This document shows positions 55,271-64,000 of a stretch of 64,000 nucleotides of DNA, one piece after another (position 1 is the first letter of the stretch; every line of letters starts with the position of its first letter). The notes beneath the pieces were generated by a model, which had not been told where the DNA came from, ran no database searches, and was given only the letters and a program-made list of their open reading frames with translations. A program made the position numbers and the translations under genes. The stretch comes from Pirellulaceae bacterium (GTDB lineage: Bacteria > Planctomycetota > Planctomycetia > Pirellulales > Pirellulaceae): positions 99,543 through 163,542 of the forward strand of contig JAQWSU010000053.1 of the NCBI GenBank assembly GCA_029243025.1, written 5' to 3'.

Positions 55271-56330
55271 TTCTACCGGAAGCCCATCACGCGTTCGGAT
55301 CGGCTTTGTGGGTGCTGGTAATGCAACTCGAAATCTTCATTTGCGCGCACTTCAGAATGTAGCGGATCTGGAAGTCGTTGCGATCGCCGATCCCGATCCT
55401 GAGGCGCTCGGATTGGCTTTGCAGCAATGTCAAACAGCGCGAGGCGTGAAAGATTATCAAGCGATGTTGGCCTCTGCTGAGGTGGATGCGATCGCAATCT
55501 GTGTGCCTGTTCGAGATCATGCGGAAATCGCCCTGGCAGCGATGGATGCGGGAAAGCATCTCTTTATTGAAAAACCGCTGGCTATGACGATCCAGGAGTG
55601 TGATCAAATGATCGCAAGGGGCGCCAATTTGCCGCTTACGATACAAGTTGGCTTCAACACACGCTGGCATCGTTTGGCCCGGAGAGCCAGGAAGCTAATC
55701 GAGCAGGGTGAAATTGGTAAGTTAGATGTTCTCCGCAGCATTTTGGTTTCGATGCACAACGAAATGTCGGGATGGCGGAAAAAGCGAGCGACCGGTGGAG
55801 GGGCCATTCTTGAAATGGGCGTTCATCATTTTGATTTGTGGCGCTTCTTAACAGGGCTTGAAGTGGAAGAGGTCTCGGCGCAAATTCGAACTGGAAGCTG
55901 GGAAGATGAGTCGGCCACTGTTTCTGCACGCTTAACCAACGGGGTGTTGGCCACTCTGACGTTGGCTGTAAAAACATCACAAAACAATGCTCTTGAACTC
56001 TACGGAGACAAGGGGTCGTTGAATTTGGCCTTTTATCGATATGATGGGTTAGAGACCTACCGTCCTGACGACATTCCAGGAAGTATGGCCGACCGGAAAA
56101 CTCGCTTCGTGCAAGGTCTCGCTCAGCTTCCTCATGGAATTGCGACGATGCGTCGAGGTGGTGAATGGCAACTCTCGTATGTCGAACAATGGCGAAATTT
56201 TGTTGATCGAATTCAGCAAGGCTTACCCGCCGAAGTGGGACTGCAGGAAGGTCGTCAATCGCTGGCAATTGCTCTCGCTGCTTGGGAAGCGTCGGCGAAT
56301 GGAACGACGGTCAAAGTTCCAACGACTTGA
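55263..56330 (+). CDS. Gfo/Idh/MocA family oxidoreductase
   Basis: 355 residues from ATG 55263 (MTDSTGSPSRVRIGFVGAGN), overlapping the upstream glycosyltransferase stop. The nucleotide-binding GFVGAGNATRNLHLRAL and the catalytic EKPLA motif in GKHLFIEKPLAMTIQECDQM define the family, and GGAILEMGVHHFDLWRF matches the substrate-binding His region. It is a cytoplasmic NAD(P)-dependent sugar or polyol oxidoreductase. The coupling with a glycosyltransferase points to synthesis of a nucleotide or polymer sugar. Confidence 0.92.
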   Translation: MTDSTGSPSRVRIGFVGAGNATRNLHLRALQNVADLEVVAIADPDPEALGLALQQCQTARGVKDYQAMLASAEVDAIAICVPVRDHAEIALAAMDAGKHLFIEKPLAMTIQECDQMIARGANLPLTIQVGFNTRWHRLARRARKLIEQGEIGKLDVLRSILVSMHNEMSGWRKKRATGGGAILEMGVHHFDLWRFLTGLEVEEVSAQIRTGSWEDESATVSARLTNGVLATLTLAVKTSQNNALELYGDKGSLNLAFYRYDGLETYRPDDIPGSMADRKTRFVQGLAQLPHGIATMRRGGEWQLSYVEQWRNFVDRIQQGLPAEVGLQEGRQSLAIALAAWEASANGTTVKVPTT

Positions 56331-56649
56331 GCTTTCAGCCGGAGAGCGGACGATCGATTCAAGCAGCAAATATTTGCGGTGAAATTGCCCGCTGACCGTG
56401 GCAAGACGTTAGAATCTAGCTTGTGTCTTCACGCCCGTGGATAAGTGGGACGACGGGACCGGTTTGCTGTTTCACTTTGCAGCAACAGTGGGTTAGCGTG
56501 AATCGACTACAGGACTCCAAAGACTTTGGCTTGACTCACAGGTTGTGCTGTCGAGTCGCCGGTTAGTCTCGCCGGTTAGTCTCGCCGGTGATCAAATCAC
56601 GGATCTCATCCTGATTTTGAGGGTGAGTTCAAAAGAGAGGTTGATTCCG
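56331..56649. other. intergenic region upstream of sulfatase
   Basis: 319 bases with no gene, containing the 13-bp tandem repeat at 56557-56590. Confidence 0.4.
56557..56590. repeat. 13-bp tandem repeat, about 2.5 copies
   Basis: tcgccggttagtc repeats twice in full and begins a third time, about 60 bases before the sulfatase start. Confidence 0.9.
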
Positions 56650-58542
56650 ATGAAGAAACTGTTGTTGCTCTGCGGTAGCATCGTGCTTGGTTCTCTGTTT
56701 TTCGTTGAATCACACGCGAGTGATCGGCCGAATTTCCTTTGGATCAGTACGGAAGATATTAGTCCTCATCTGAAATGTTACGGTGATTCGCAAGCGATCA
56801 CACCTCATTTGGATGAGTTGGCACGTGAAGGCGTCAGGTACAGTCATGCATTTACGACGGCCGGCGTTTGCGCACCGTGTCGCTCTGGAATCATTACCGG
56901 CATGTATCAAAGCACGCTAGGTACGCAGCACATGCGTTGTACGGCCAGTTTGCCTGATTTTATCAAGCCTTTTCCTGTTTACTTGCGTGAAGCTGGCTAT
57001 TACTGCACCAATCATCAGAAAACAGACTATCAATTTAAGCATCCACGTACGACTTGGGATGAAGAAGGGAAATCGCACTGGCGCAGTCGGAAGGACAAGT
57101 CCCAGCCGTTTTTTTCTGTTTTCAATTTCAAAGGGACCCACGAAGGGCCTGTCGCCAATCCAAATGCTTATCGTGCGTTCACGAAGGATTTGCCATCATC
57201 TCACCGACAAGATCCGAGCAAACTTGAGCTGCCACCGTATTATCCGGATACGCCAACTGTCCGAGCAGCATGGAAACGTTACTACGAACTGATCACGGTA
57301 ATGGATGCTTGGGCGGGTGACCTAATTCAACAGCTCAAAGATGATGGGCTTTACGAGGACACGATTATCTTTTTTTGGTCCGATCACGGCGCGGGATTGC
57401 CGAGAGCGAAGCGATGGTTGTATGACTCGGGAACACACATTCCGTTGATCGTTCGCATTCCCGAAAAATGGCGTACGCAGGGACGGGGTGAGCCGGGAAC
57501 GGTATCGAATCGCCTCATCAGCTCAATCGATTTCGGACCTACCGTGCTTCAGATGGCCGGGACCTCCATTCCATCCCATGTACAGGGGCAACCGTTCCTT
57601 GGCTCCTCAACCACACCTGCGCGTGATTACGTTTACGGGGCTCGTGACCGAATGGACGAACGCTATGACATTATTCGAATGGTGCGTGATCAGCGGTACA
57701 AGTATCTGCGCAATTACCTGCCGACCGAAACCTACTATCAACACATCAATACGGCTGAAAAAGGCCAAGTGATGCAGGAAATTCGGCGGTTGGCTAAGAC
57801 GAATGAGCTTCCTCCTGCCGCTCAACGGTTGATGTCATCCACCAAGACCCCCGAAGAACTGTACGATACTGAGGTGGATCCTCATGAAATTCACAACTTG
57901 GCAACTGATCCAAAGTATCGGCACGTTTTAGAGCGAATGCGTCAGGCACATCTCGCTTGGGTGCACGAGACGAAGGATCTGGGTTTGATTCCGGAACCGA
58001 TCATTGCAGAACGCGCAAAGCGGCTTGGAAGCGAGTATTCAATTTTGCGTCAGACAGACGGAGATGCTTACAATCGTCGATTGGCTGCGATTGCACGGGC
58101 GGCTTCCAGTGGGACGGACGCTTTGCCTGAGCTTAGCGATGCGATGGCAGATCCGGATGACGCAATTCGATATTGGGGCGCAACGGGGATTGGTAACATT
58201 GGTCTGCCTGCCAGTGATCGGGCGGCGGAGGCGATGGAAAATGCCTTGCGGGATCAGTCATCCGCTGTACGCACTGCTGCTGCCAGAGCTCTTTGTCGAA
58301 TGAATCAACCTGAAATTGCACTGCCAGTGTTGATTCATGAATTGACAACGGGTACGCAATGGGAACGCCTGCACGCCGCGATCGCCCTTGATGAAATTGA
58401 CGAACAGGCGCGACCTGTGATGGAAGCGATGAAGGAAGGAATGAAATATCAAGCAGGTTTCAATTCCAAAGGGAAGTATCGGGTACGCGTCACGAATCGA
58501 GCTTTGAATGATCTCAAGGGTACCGAAAATAAGGTTCCGTGA
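56650..58542 (+). CDS. secreted Cys-type sulfatase with HEAT repeats
   Basis: 630 residues from ATG 56650, which begins the signal peptide MKKLLLLCGSIVLGSLFFVE; an upstream in-frame start at 56545 is less likely. Sulfatase signature CAPCRSGIITG with Cys74 as the formylglycine precursor, metal-binding WISTEDI and FFWSDHGAGLPRAKRWLYD are visible. After about residue 500 the protein continues with HEAT-like repeats (IRYWGATGIGNIGLPASDRA, VRTAAARALCRMNQPEIALP). This fusion is known in planctomycetes; the HEAT part may bind the substrate polymer or partner proteins. It stands alone and is convergent with the OFA transporter gene. Confidence 0.92.
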   Translation: MKKLLLLCGSIVLGSLFFVESHASDRPNFLWISTEDISPHLKCYGDSQAITPHLDELAREGVRYSHAFTTAGVCAPCRSGIITGMYQSTLGTQHMRCTASLPDFIKPFPVYLREAGYYCTNHQKTDYQFKHPRTTWDEEGKSHWRSRKDKSQPFFSVFNFKGTHEGPVANPNAYRAFTKDLPSSHRQDPSKLELPPYYPDTPTVRAAWKRYYELITVMDAWAGDLIQQLKDDGLYEDTIIFFWSDHGAGLPRAKRWLYDSGTHIPLIVRIPEKWRTQGRGEPGTVSNRLISSIDFGPTVLQMAGTSIPSHVQGQPFLGSSTTPARDYVYGARDRMDERYDIIRMVRDQRYKYLRNYLPTETYYQHINTAEKGQVMQEIRRLAKTNELPPAAQRLMSSTKTPEELYDTEVDPHEIHNLATDPKYRHVLERMRQAHLAWVHETKDLGLIPEPIIAERAKRLGSEYSILRQTDGDAYNRRLAAIARAASSGTDALPELSDAMADPDDAIRYWGATGIGNIGLPASDRAAEAMENALRDQSSAVRTAAARALCRMNQPEIALPVLIHELTTGTQWERLHAAIALDEIDEQARPVMEAMKEGMKYQAGFNSKGKYRVRVTNRALNDLKGTENKVP

Positions 58543-58578
58543 CCCTGTCTCAACAGACTATCGGCGTTCCGAGAAAGA

Positions 58579-60270
58579 TCATTCTTCCTTGAGATAGTGG
58601 ACCGCTGAAACGGGACGAATCAAAAAGTTTGCCACGAGCGCAATGGCAAGTAATCCAGCCATCAAGAACATGGTGCTGTTATACAGGCTGCCGGACGGAT
58701 TCGGCGTTCCAGTGGGAGCGATTTCCATCAGTTTGCCAATAGTTACGGTTTTATTTGCCACAAGGACGGATAATTGATCAATCCCGGCTCCAAAGGTTTT
58801 TTGAAATGTCTGTGGATTGACTTGTTCGGCAATCTCATGAATCGCGCTTAAGCGAGCTTTTTCCCTCAATGATGTAATTGCCAGGGGGCCCAGCACACCT
58901 GCTGTTGACCATGCAGTTAATAGACGCCCATGGATGGCACCCACGAAACGCGTTCCAAAAATGTCTGCAAGGTAAGCCGGGATCGTGGCAAATCCTCCCC
59001 CGTACATTGTGAAGATGATCATCGTTGCCGCGTAGAAATAGACGAGCCAAACCACGCTTGGCGAGGCATTTACCTCCTGCGCACAATAGGGAATCGAAAC
59101 GTAAAGTGCGATCCCAAGAATGAAGAAGATGTGATAGGTGGTTTTTCGAGTAATGGTGTCGGAAAGACTTGCCCAGAAAAAACGTCCGACCATATTGAAA
59201 ACGCTAATCATCAGGACATAAGTTGCGGCAAAACTGCCATCGACAATGGTGGGGAGGGCGGTGCCGAAAATCTCGGTCATCATCGTCTTGGCGACGCCGA
59301 GTACACCAATGCCTGCGGTGACATTGAAGCACAGTACGATCCAAAGCAGATAGAATTGCGGAGTTTTCAAGGCAGCATCCGCATCCACATGATGTGAGGT
59401 GATCATGCTCGTTTTGTTGCTCAAGGCCTCGCGTGGATTCCAACCTTTGGGTAGCCAATCCGATGCGGGTAATCGATAGGCAAACGCAGCGATCATCATC
59501 ACCGTAAAGTAGATGATTCCGAGGGTGAAGAAAGTGCCGGCTACTCCACTGTCACCCGTGTCGGCAAGGTAGACTCCCGTTGGCCCTGGAACGATCATTT
59601 TTCCGAGATCCGCTTGACTGACAACAACGACCTCACGCAATTGACCGCTGATTTCCACGAAACGACGGCCGGCTTCTGTGACCAAATCAACTTGACCGAC
59701 AGCTCCTAGATAGTCCGGTGCACGATAAAAGAGCGTCAAAAGATATTCAATCATGGGGGCCGCGATCATTGCGCCTCCACCGAAACCCATGATTGCCATT
59801 CCGGTGGCCATGCCTCGCCGATCAGGAAACCATTTGATCAACGTACTGACTGGCGAAACGTATCCGAGGCCCAGTCCACAACCTCCAATGACACCATAGC
59901 CAAGATAGAGCATCCACAACTGGTGGGTTAGGATTCCAAATCCGCCGACGACGAATCCGCCACCCCAGCAACATGCGGCGACCACGCCCACCATTCTCGG
60001 CCCAACGCGTTCTAGCCACTTACCCGCGACCGCTGCGGATAGTCCTAGGCACACAATGGCAACTGTGAAGATCCAAACGACCTGTTGCAGTGTCCAGTCA
60101 TCCGGATCACTTGCCACCACGCCGCGTACTTTTACAAGTGCTGGGTTGAAAATGCTCCACGCGTAGACCGATCCAATGCAGAGGTGAATCGCAATCGATG
60201 CGGGAGGCACCTTCCAGCGATTGTAGTCGGATGATGCAATGATTCTTTCACGTGAAAGCAGATGGTCCAT
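58579..60270 (-). CDS. OFA-family MFS transporter
   Basis: 563 residues from ATG 60270 (MDHLLSRERIIASSDYNRWK); the open frame extends further upstream, but those residues are not transporter-like. It has about twelve hydrophobic segments with the OFA start (IHLCIGSVYAWSIFNPALVK), GVIGGCGLGLGYVSPVSTLI, WFPDRRGMATGMAIMGFGGG and AIHGRLLTAWSTAGVLGPLA, all typical of the oxalate/formate antiporter family. Compared with standard OFA proteins it has a long insertion between TM6 and TM7 (about 100 residues) and an extended C-terminal loop. Substrate is unknown; many members carry monocarboxylates. Confidence 0.88.
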   Translation of the reverse strand: MDHLLSRERIIASSDYNRWKVPPASIAIHLCIGSVYAWSIFNPALVKVRGVVASDPDDWTLQQVVWIFTVAIVCLGLSAAVAGKWLERVGPRMVGVVAACCWGGGFVVGGFGILTHQLWMLYLGYGVIGGCGLGLGYVSPVSTLIKWFPDRRGMATGMAIMGFGGGAMIAAPMIEYLLTLFYRAPDYLGAVGQVDLVTEAGRRFVEISGQLREVVVVSQADLGKMIVPGPTGVYLADTGDSGVAGTFFTLGIIYFTVMMIAAFAYRLPASDWLPKGWNPREALSNKTSMITSHHVDADAALKTPQFYLLWIVLCFNVTAGIGVLGVAKTMMTEIFGTALPTIVDGSFAATYVLMISVFNMVGRFFWASLSDTITRKTTYHIFFILGIALYVSIPYCAQEVNASPSVVWLVYFYAATMIIFTMYGGGFATIPAYLADIFGTRFVGAIHGRLLTAWSTAGVLGPLAITSLREKARLSAIHEIAEQVNPQTFQKTFGAGIDQLSVLVANKTVTIGKLMEIAPTGTPNPSGSLYNSTMFLMAGLLAIALVANFLIRPVSAVHYLKEE

Positions 60271-60556
60271 ATTTATCGAATCGCAAGTTGTCTTGGAATG
60301 AAATTCGGTCGCGTCGTCTAGAAACGAAAAGTGCTCTTTTTCCTTTCGCACTAACGAACATCCGACGCAGCTTTTCCAGTGGATGCGCATTGGATCCGAA
60401 ACCAATGCACGCATCAAGAGCCAGATCGTTCGAGGATACGGTTTTGATCGGAGCAAAAAGGCGTTGGGGCAGTGACTCGGCAGCATGACACCGCTTCTCG
60501 TGGCTCATTACCAGATGTCACCAGAAGCCTTTCTCACCTGGGGCGTTGGCGTGAGA

Positions 60557-61852
60557 TTAACGCTGCAGAGTGCCGGTTTCTTTGATTTTGTCCGGGGACG
60601 GTAGCAGTAGTGAAGCACAGGCCGCGGCAACATTGATAACCATCAGTGCGACAATTGGTAAGATTTCATGTTGGCCGTGAGCAAGCATTCCAATGGCCAA
60701 TGCGAACCAGATTGCCATGATGCTGATGATGCCGTCACTCATGGCAAGGTAGTAGGGTCGCTCTTTTTCTGGCACTGAATTCACCAAGTAAAGTTTACGT
60801 GCGGTGCTAAGCCCTTGGTCTGCTATCGATAATAAAAGGAAGACTGGAGCATAGATCATCAGCTGTTGTAAATTCGGGGCGATGCTTGTGCTAACCGCAA
60901 TCGCTCCAGAAATTGCCGTCATTACGGCTCCGGCACACATGATGCCTCGCAGCGATTTGCGGCTGAAAAGGCTCCAGAGAGGGCCGCCGATGACGAGTCC
61001 TAGGCTACTAGCGATCACAAAGAAACTCAGCGCGTTGGGCTTGTTTTTATAGACGATTGATGCATGAATCGTATAGAACGGCATGGCTAATTCGACAGAA
61101 AGAAAAAGGGCTCTGGCCACCAAGAATTGCCGAAACCAACGTTGCTGGCGTATGAGTAGAATTCCTTGGGTGATCCCCGTCAAAATTTGCTCGGTTTCTT
61201 CGGATTCATCTTCGGATTCATCTTCGGATTCATCCGTTGGGCAGATGACCGCATGTTCCTTGATCGCTAACGATAATGATCCGGAAATGATCGTGACGAA
61301 GACACCTGCCCAAATGAGAGCGACGTGATCTTTCGGGGCCACATCAATCAACCCTGATGAATGTGTAATCCAGACGACGATGATTGCTAACAAGCCGCTC
61401 AATGCGGTTTGCGTGAAAAGGAGTGCGCCGCGGCGATTCTCCTCCAAGATGCTGCCAAGTAGCGATTGAAATGCAAGCCTGCTGACACCTTGTCCAAGAC
61501 CGATGGTCGCAGATATCAGCAGGAAGATGCCGCCAACGATTTTCGGAGTGCCTGCGATCGCAGCCAGACTGGCCACGGTGAGAGAGGCTGCTACCGCAAA
61601 AATCCCCGCTGCCATGTGCCACTTGCGGTTACGCGCCGATGAAATGGAAGACGCAGAAGCCAGTTGTCCTGCCGTTCGCGATATCTGGACGATGGGGATT
61701 AGAAGACCTGCAAAGATGGCCGGTGCACCAACCGCCATGTAGACAAACGGTAGAACAAGTCGGGGGCTCGCAACGATCTGCGCGATGTCTAGAAGGGCTC
61801 CTTGAGCCACCAAGATCCGATAATTCCAACGTGTCAGATCAGTCTCGGCCAC
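60557..61852 (-). CDS. MFS transporter
   Basis: 431 residues from GTG 61852, with a GAGGTGA site upstream; TTG 61873 is an alternative. About twelve hydrophobic segments are visible. The family resembles MFS proteins with VASPRLVLPFVYMAVGAPAI near the start. A loop after the sixth segment contains an acidic repeat, DESEDESEDESEE, encoded by three 12-bp units (61198-61233). Substrate unknown. It is followed by the OFA transporter on the same strand after about 290 bases, probably separately transcribed. Confidence 0.8.
   Translation of the reverse strand: MAETDLTRWNYRILVAQGALLDIAQIVASPRLVLPFVYMAVGAPAIFAGLLIPIVQISRTAGQLASASSISSARNRKWHMAAGIFAVAASLTVASLAAIAGTPKIVGGIFLLISATIGLGQGVSRLAFQSLLGSILEENRRGALLFTQTALSGLLAIIVVWITHSSGLIDVAPKDHVALIWAGVFVTIISGSLSLAIKEHAVICPTDESEDESEDESEETEQILTGITQGILLIRQQRWFRQFLVARALFLSVELAMPFYTIHASIVYKNKPNALSFFVIASSLGLVIGGPLWSLFSRKSLRGIMCAGAVMTAISGAIAVSTSIAPNLQQLMIYAPVFLLLSIADQGLSTARKLYLVNSVPEKERPYYLAMSDGIISIMAIWFALAIGMLAHGQHEILPIVALMVINVAAACASLLLPSPDKIKETGTLQR
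61198..61233. repeat. 12-bp coding repeat, three copies
   Basis: cttcggattcat repeats three times in the MFS gene and encodes the acidic (DESE)n loop between membrane segments. Confidence 0.9.
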
Positions 61853-62830
61853 AACGTGATATTCACCTCTCAACTGGGCCCGCGACCACGCGGGGCGGTT
61901 TCAGATCTCGTTGGACTGGCTTACCTATCTCCAGCCAATTGGCTACCAGCAGAAGGGTCCACCCGATCAACTTTTTTGTGCCGTGACGAACGCCAAGCCA
62001 GTAGGGAGCGGGCGCGGATTACTCTTCGCAGGACAGTGAAAGGAGGCAAATCCTCGCTGACCGAACAGCGAGGTAGGACCTGTCCCGGCAGGCGTGTCGC
62101 ATCCTACCAATTCGACTGGCCCGGGCAATGCCTGTTACGTACTGAAAAAGATGCATCTTTTTCGGATAAATTGTGCTCCCGGCTCTTCCCGACAGGAAGA
62201 GGCTCTTCGCGTCTTAGACAAGTTGCCAAGCTGTCGTCCATGAATGGCTAAACACTCCCTCAGAAAAATCGAAACGACTCCCCGCAACAGAATCGGCATT
62301 TCAAACGGTTCAATTCGCTGTGATGGGCGATCTGCGAGGGATGATCGATTTCCGACGTTCTGCAGCCCAGCGGGATCGCACTCTTCCTCGCATTGCCAGG
62401 CTCGATGCTTTTTGGCTGACCCGTCGCCATTGCCGACCGCCGCCCCAGCGGGACGGCTGGAATTTGTGGGCCGGTCGTTCGGCCTCCGGTGCCCGGTTTT
62501 TCCCCGTGAGATGATTTTCTGCTGGTTTTTCGTTGGTTTGCATCCCAGATTTTTCTAGACGTTTTCCCAGGCTGCTGTCTCCCAGCCGTTGGGGATGGCA
62601 GGCAAGCACGAAGACCCCCAAAAGTAGGTAGGTTTTAATCGGAGGAAAAATGGAATTCAATTGGGGAGAATTTCAGTGGATGACGCACATCTAATTGCAG
62701 GTAGTATGCCTTGGAAAACTAACAGGTCGCCTGCTTTGGAACGCGTAGGTGAGCGATGAAAGCCGTCGTCTATCAGGCTTTCTTGGACATAGCACAGGTT
62801 TGCATCCCCTCTTTGTGGCAAAGGTGAAAT
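61853..62830. other. long intergenic region with hairpins
   Basis: 978 bases between divergent genes. Open frames here have no family features. The middle part (62052-62201) has at least four strong hairpins in succession and may encode a structured RNA or be a remnant repetitive element. Confidence 0.5.
62052..62201. other. hairpin cluster, possible structured RNA
   Basis: In order: cctcgctg/cagcgagg (62052-62073, loop accgaa), tagga/tccta (62074-62106) enclosing cctg/cagg (62079-62092), a perfect 20-base palindrome gaaaaagatgcatctttttc (62144-62163), and ctcttcc/ggaagag (62183-62201). No known RNA family was recognised, and the strand is undetermined. Confidence 0.4.
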
Positions 62831-64000
62831 ATGATGAGAAAAATCGACTTCGTGAAATTGTGTTGGGTGGTCACCGTCAGCGGCTGGCTGCTCGTTTCCG
62901 GGCAATCTAGCGTCGCTGCAGACGCAGCTGACGCGGGGAAAAGAGTCGAAGGCGAATGGATTATTTACCGTGGCGACCAATATGAGATCAAGCGGATTGC
63001 CAATGGCAAAGAAGAGAGCACCTTCTACAACTGGCGGGGCGAGCCGCTGTTTGAGCGTTCCGCTGATTTGAAGATGACGGCCGTGAGTGATGCTGAAAGC
63101 AAAACGCTGATCGATAAAGCTGCAACTTGGGAATATCTTGCTGGCGGTCAGGAACCTGACGATGATAGCTGGACGGGGCTTGGTTTCGACGCCGAAAAAG
63201 CGGGTTGGAAGACTGGCAAAGCCGGATTTGGCTATGGAGACAATGATGACAACACGGTGTTGTCTGACATGCAAAATAATTACACCACGATCTTCATTCG
63301 CAAAGAATTTGAGATCCCCGCAGGAACGGATCTCAAGCGTCTTGGCCTTCTGATCAACTATGACGACGGTTTTGTCATCTACGCAAATGGTCGTCGACTC
63401 TTTAACTCAAACAATATCAGTGTTGATAAGAAGACGGGTGAGTTAACGGTCAATAATCATGAGGCGGGCACTGATGATTATTTTTCGCTCAACGAATACG
63501 CCAGTGCGTTTCGAACAGGCAAAAACGTGATTGCGATTGAGGGGCATAACACGAACCTTCCGAGTACGGATTTCTCGCTTGATCCCCAGTTGGTTGTTTC
63601 GGGTTCTGGCAGTTTTGTCAAAACCAACCGCAAGGAAACACACCATTCTCAGCGATCCAATTGGTATCACAAGAATCGCACTTGGAATGGCAAGGTTGAT
63701 GATGTTGCGATTTGGGAACGCAGTCTGAGTGACGATGAGATTTCTGCACTTTGGAATCGGGGGCGCGGTACCAAGAACCTTGACGACGTCAAAGAAGGAA
63801 TCATTGGGCATTGGCCTTTTGACGGCAATTTGAACGATGTAAGCGGTAACGGACGACACGCCAAGGGAGTGAACGCTCCTGGCTTTGCAAAGGGCAAGCT
63901 TGGTAAAGCCGTCAACCTAAATGGCGACAATCAGTATGTAACGCTCGGTGGGAAAGCAACGGACTACACACCTGAAAGTGGTAGCATCACGATTTCTCTT
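62831..64000 (+). CDS. secreted LamG-type protein (partial)
   Basis: The ATG at 62831 (or 62834) opens a frame that runs to the right edge, 390 codons, without a stop. A signal peptide is present (LCWVVTVSGWLLVSGQSSVA, cut near AADAA). The next part has WTGLGFDAEKAGWKTGKAGF and FIRKEFEIPAGTDLKRLGLL, a beta-sandwich common in planctomycete secreted proteins. VDDVAIWERSLSDDEISALW is a concanavalin A-like/LamG end motif, and IIGHWPFDGNLNDVSGNGRH opens a further LamG domain. Likely a polysaccharide-binding or cell-surface protein; the C-terminal part is outside the window. Confidence 0.8.
   Translation, partial: MMRKIDFVKLCWVVTVSGWLLVSGQSSVAADAADAGKRVEGEWIIYRGDQYEIKRIANGKEESTFYNWRGEPLFERSADLKMTAVSDAESKTLIDKAATWEYLAGGQEPDDDSWTGLGFDAEKAGWKTGKAGFGYGDNDDNTVLSDMQNNYTTIFIRKEFEIPAGTDLKRLGLLINYDDGFVIYANGRRLFNSNNISVDKKTGELTVNNHEAGTDDYFSLNEYASAFRTGKNVIAIEGHNTNLPSTDFSLDPQLVVSGSGSFVKTNRKETHHSQRSNWYHKNRTWNGKVDDVAIWERSLSDDEISALWNRGRGTKNLDDVKEGIIGHWPFDGNLNDVSGNGRHAKGVNAPGFAKGKLGKAVNLNGDNQYVTLGGKATDYTPESGSITISL

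Noticed and set aside
61802..62251. 149-residue plus-strand frame
   Set aside because: Composition is not protein-like, the frame covers the hairpin cluster, and it overlaps the MFS start antisense.

Overview
The window looks like a chromosomal segment from a planctomycete, most likely a Pirellulaceae-like marine or freshwater lineage. The evidence is the mix of families: a DUF1552 protein paired with a PSD1/DUF1592-type giant cytochrome carrying a PA14 insert, a DUF1501 protein, two secreted Cys-type sulfatases, PEP-CTERM proteins with dockerin-like EF-hand repeats, a SIMPL protein, a large PDZ/HEAT (DUF6288-like) protein, many lipocalin- and NTF2-like secreted hypotheticals, sparse operons and frequent TTG/GTG starts. 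No rRNA, tRNA, CRISPR array, phage module or intact insertion sequence was recognised.

Layout. 1-4.7 kb: start of a Tat-exported ceramidase-like protein, an orphan acyltransferase-ACP-luciferase-like monooxygenase protein, an NTF2-like protein and a lipoprotein. 5-17 kb: a secreted-degradation and uptake region (DUF1552, DUF1592 cytochrome, LRR protein, DUF1501, sulfatase, sugar porter, alpha/beta hydrolase, SDR). 17.3-23.4 kb: a plus-strand cluster with a nucleotidyltransferase, three paralogous 60-residue peptides (the third broken by an 8-bp tandem duplication), a glycosyltransferase-PqqD fusion, a second glycosyltransferase and an HPr-kinase-like protein. This looks like an undescribed peptide-modification system. 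23.4-48.6 kb: PL10-like lyase, secreted hypotheticals, nucleotide-sugar epimerase, DUF6288-like protein, polysaccharide deacetylase, N-acetylneuraminate-lyase-like protein, PEP-CTERM protein, esterase, a frameshifted membrane-anchored protein, SIMPL protein and a truncated PEP-CTERM remnant.

48.6-52.5 kb: four tightly coupled minus-strand genes alternating AdoMet-decarboxylase-like/SET fusions with aminopropyltransferases (two SpeD-SET fusions, two SpeE-type proteins), most joined by ATGA overlaps. The two SpeD-like halves have complementary losses of catalytic residues, which suggests a heteromeric enzyme. An ATP-grasp gene lies upstream. This is the second candidate for an undescribed system.

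54-64 kb: glycosyltransferase plus Gfo/Idh/MocA pair, a sulfatase-HEAT protein, an OFA-type transporter, another MFS transporter, a hairpin-rich intergenic region and the start of a LamG-type secreted protein. Across the window there are many exact two-copy tandem duplications of 8-20 bp, some inside genes. They appear to be a local mutational signature (or an assembly feature) and explain at least one broken gene.
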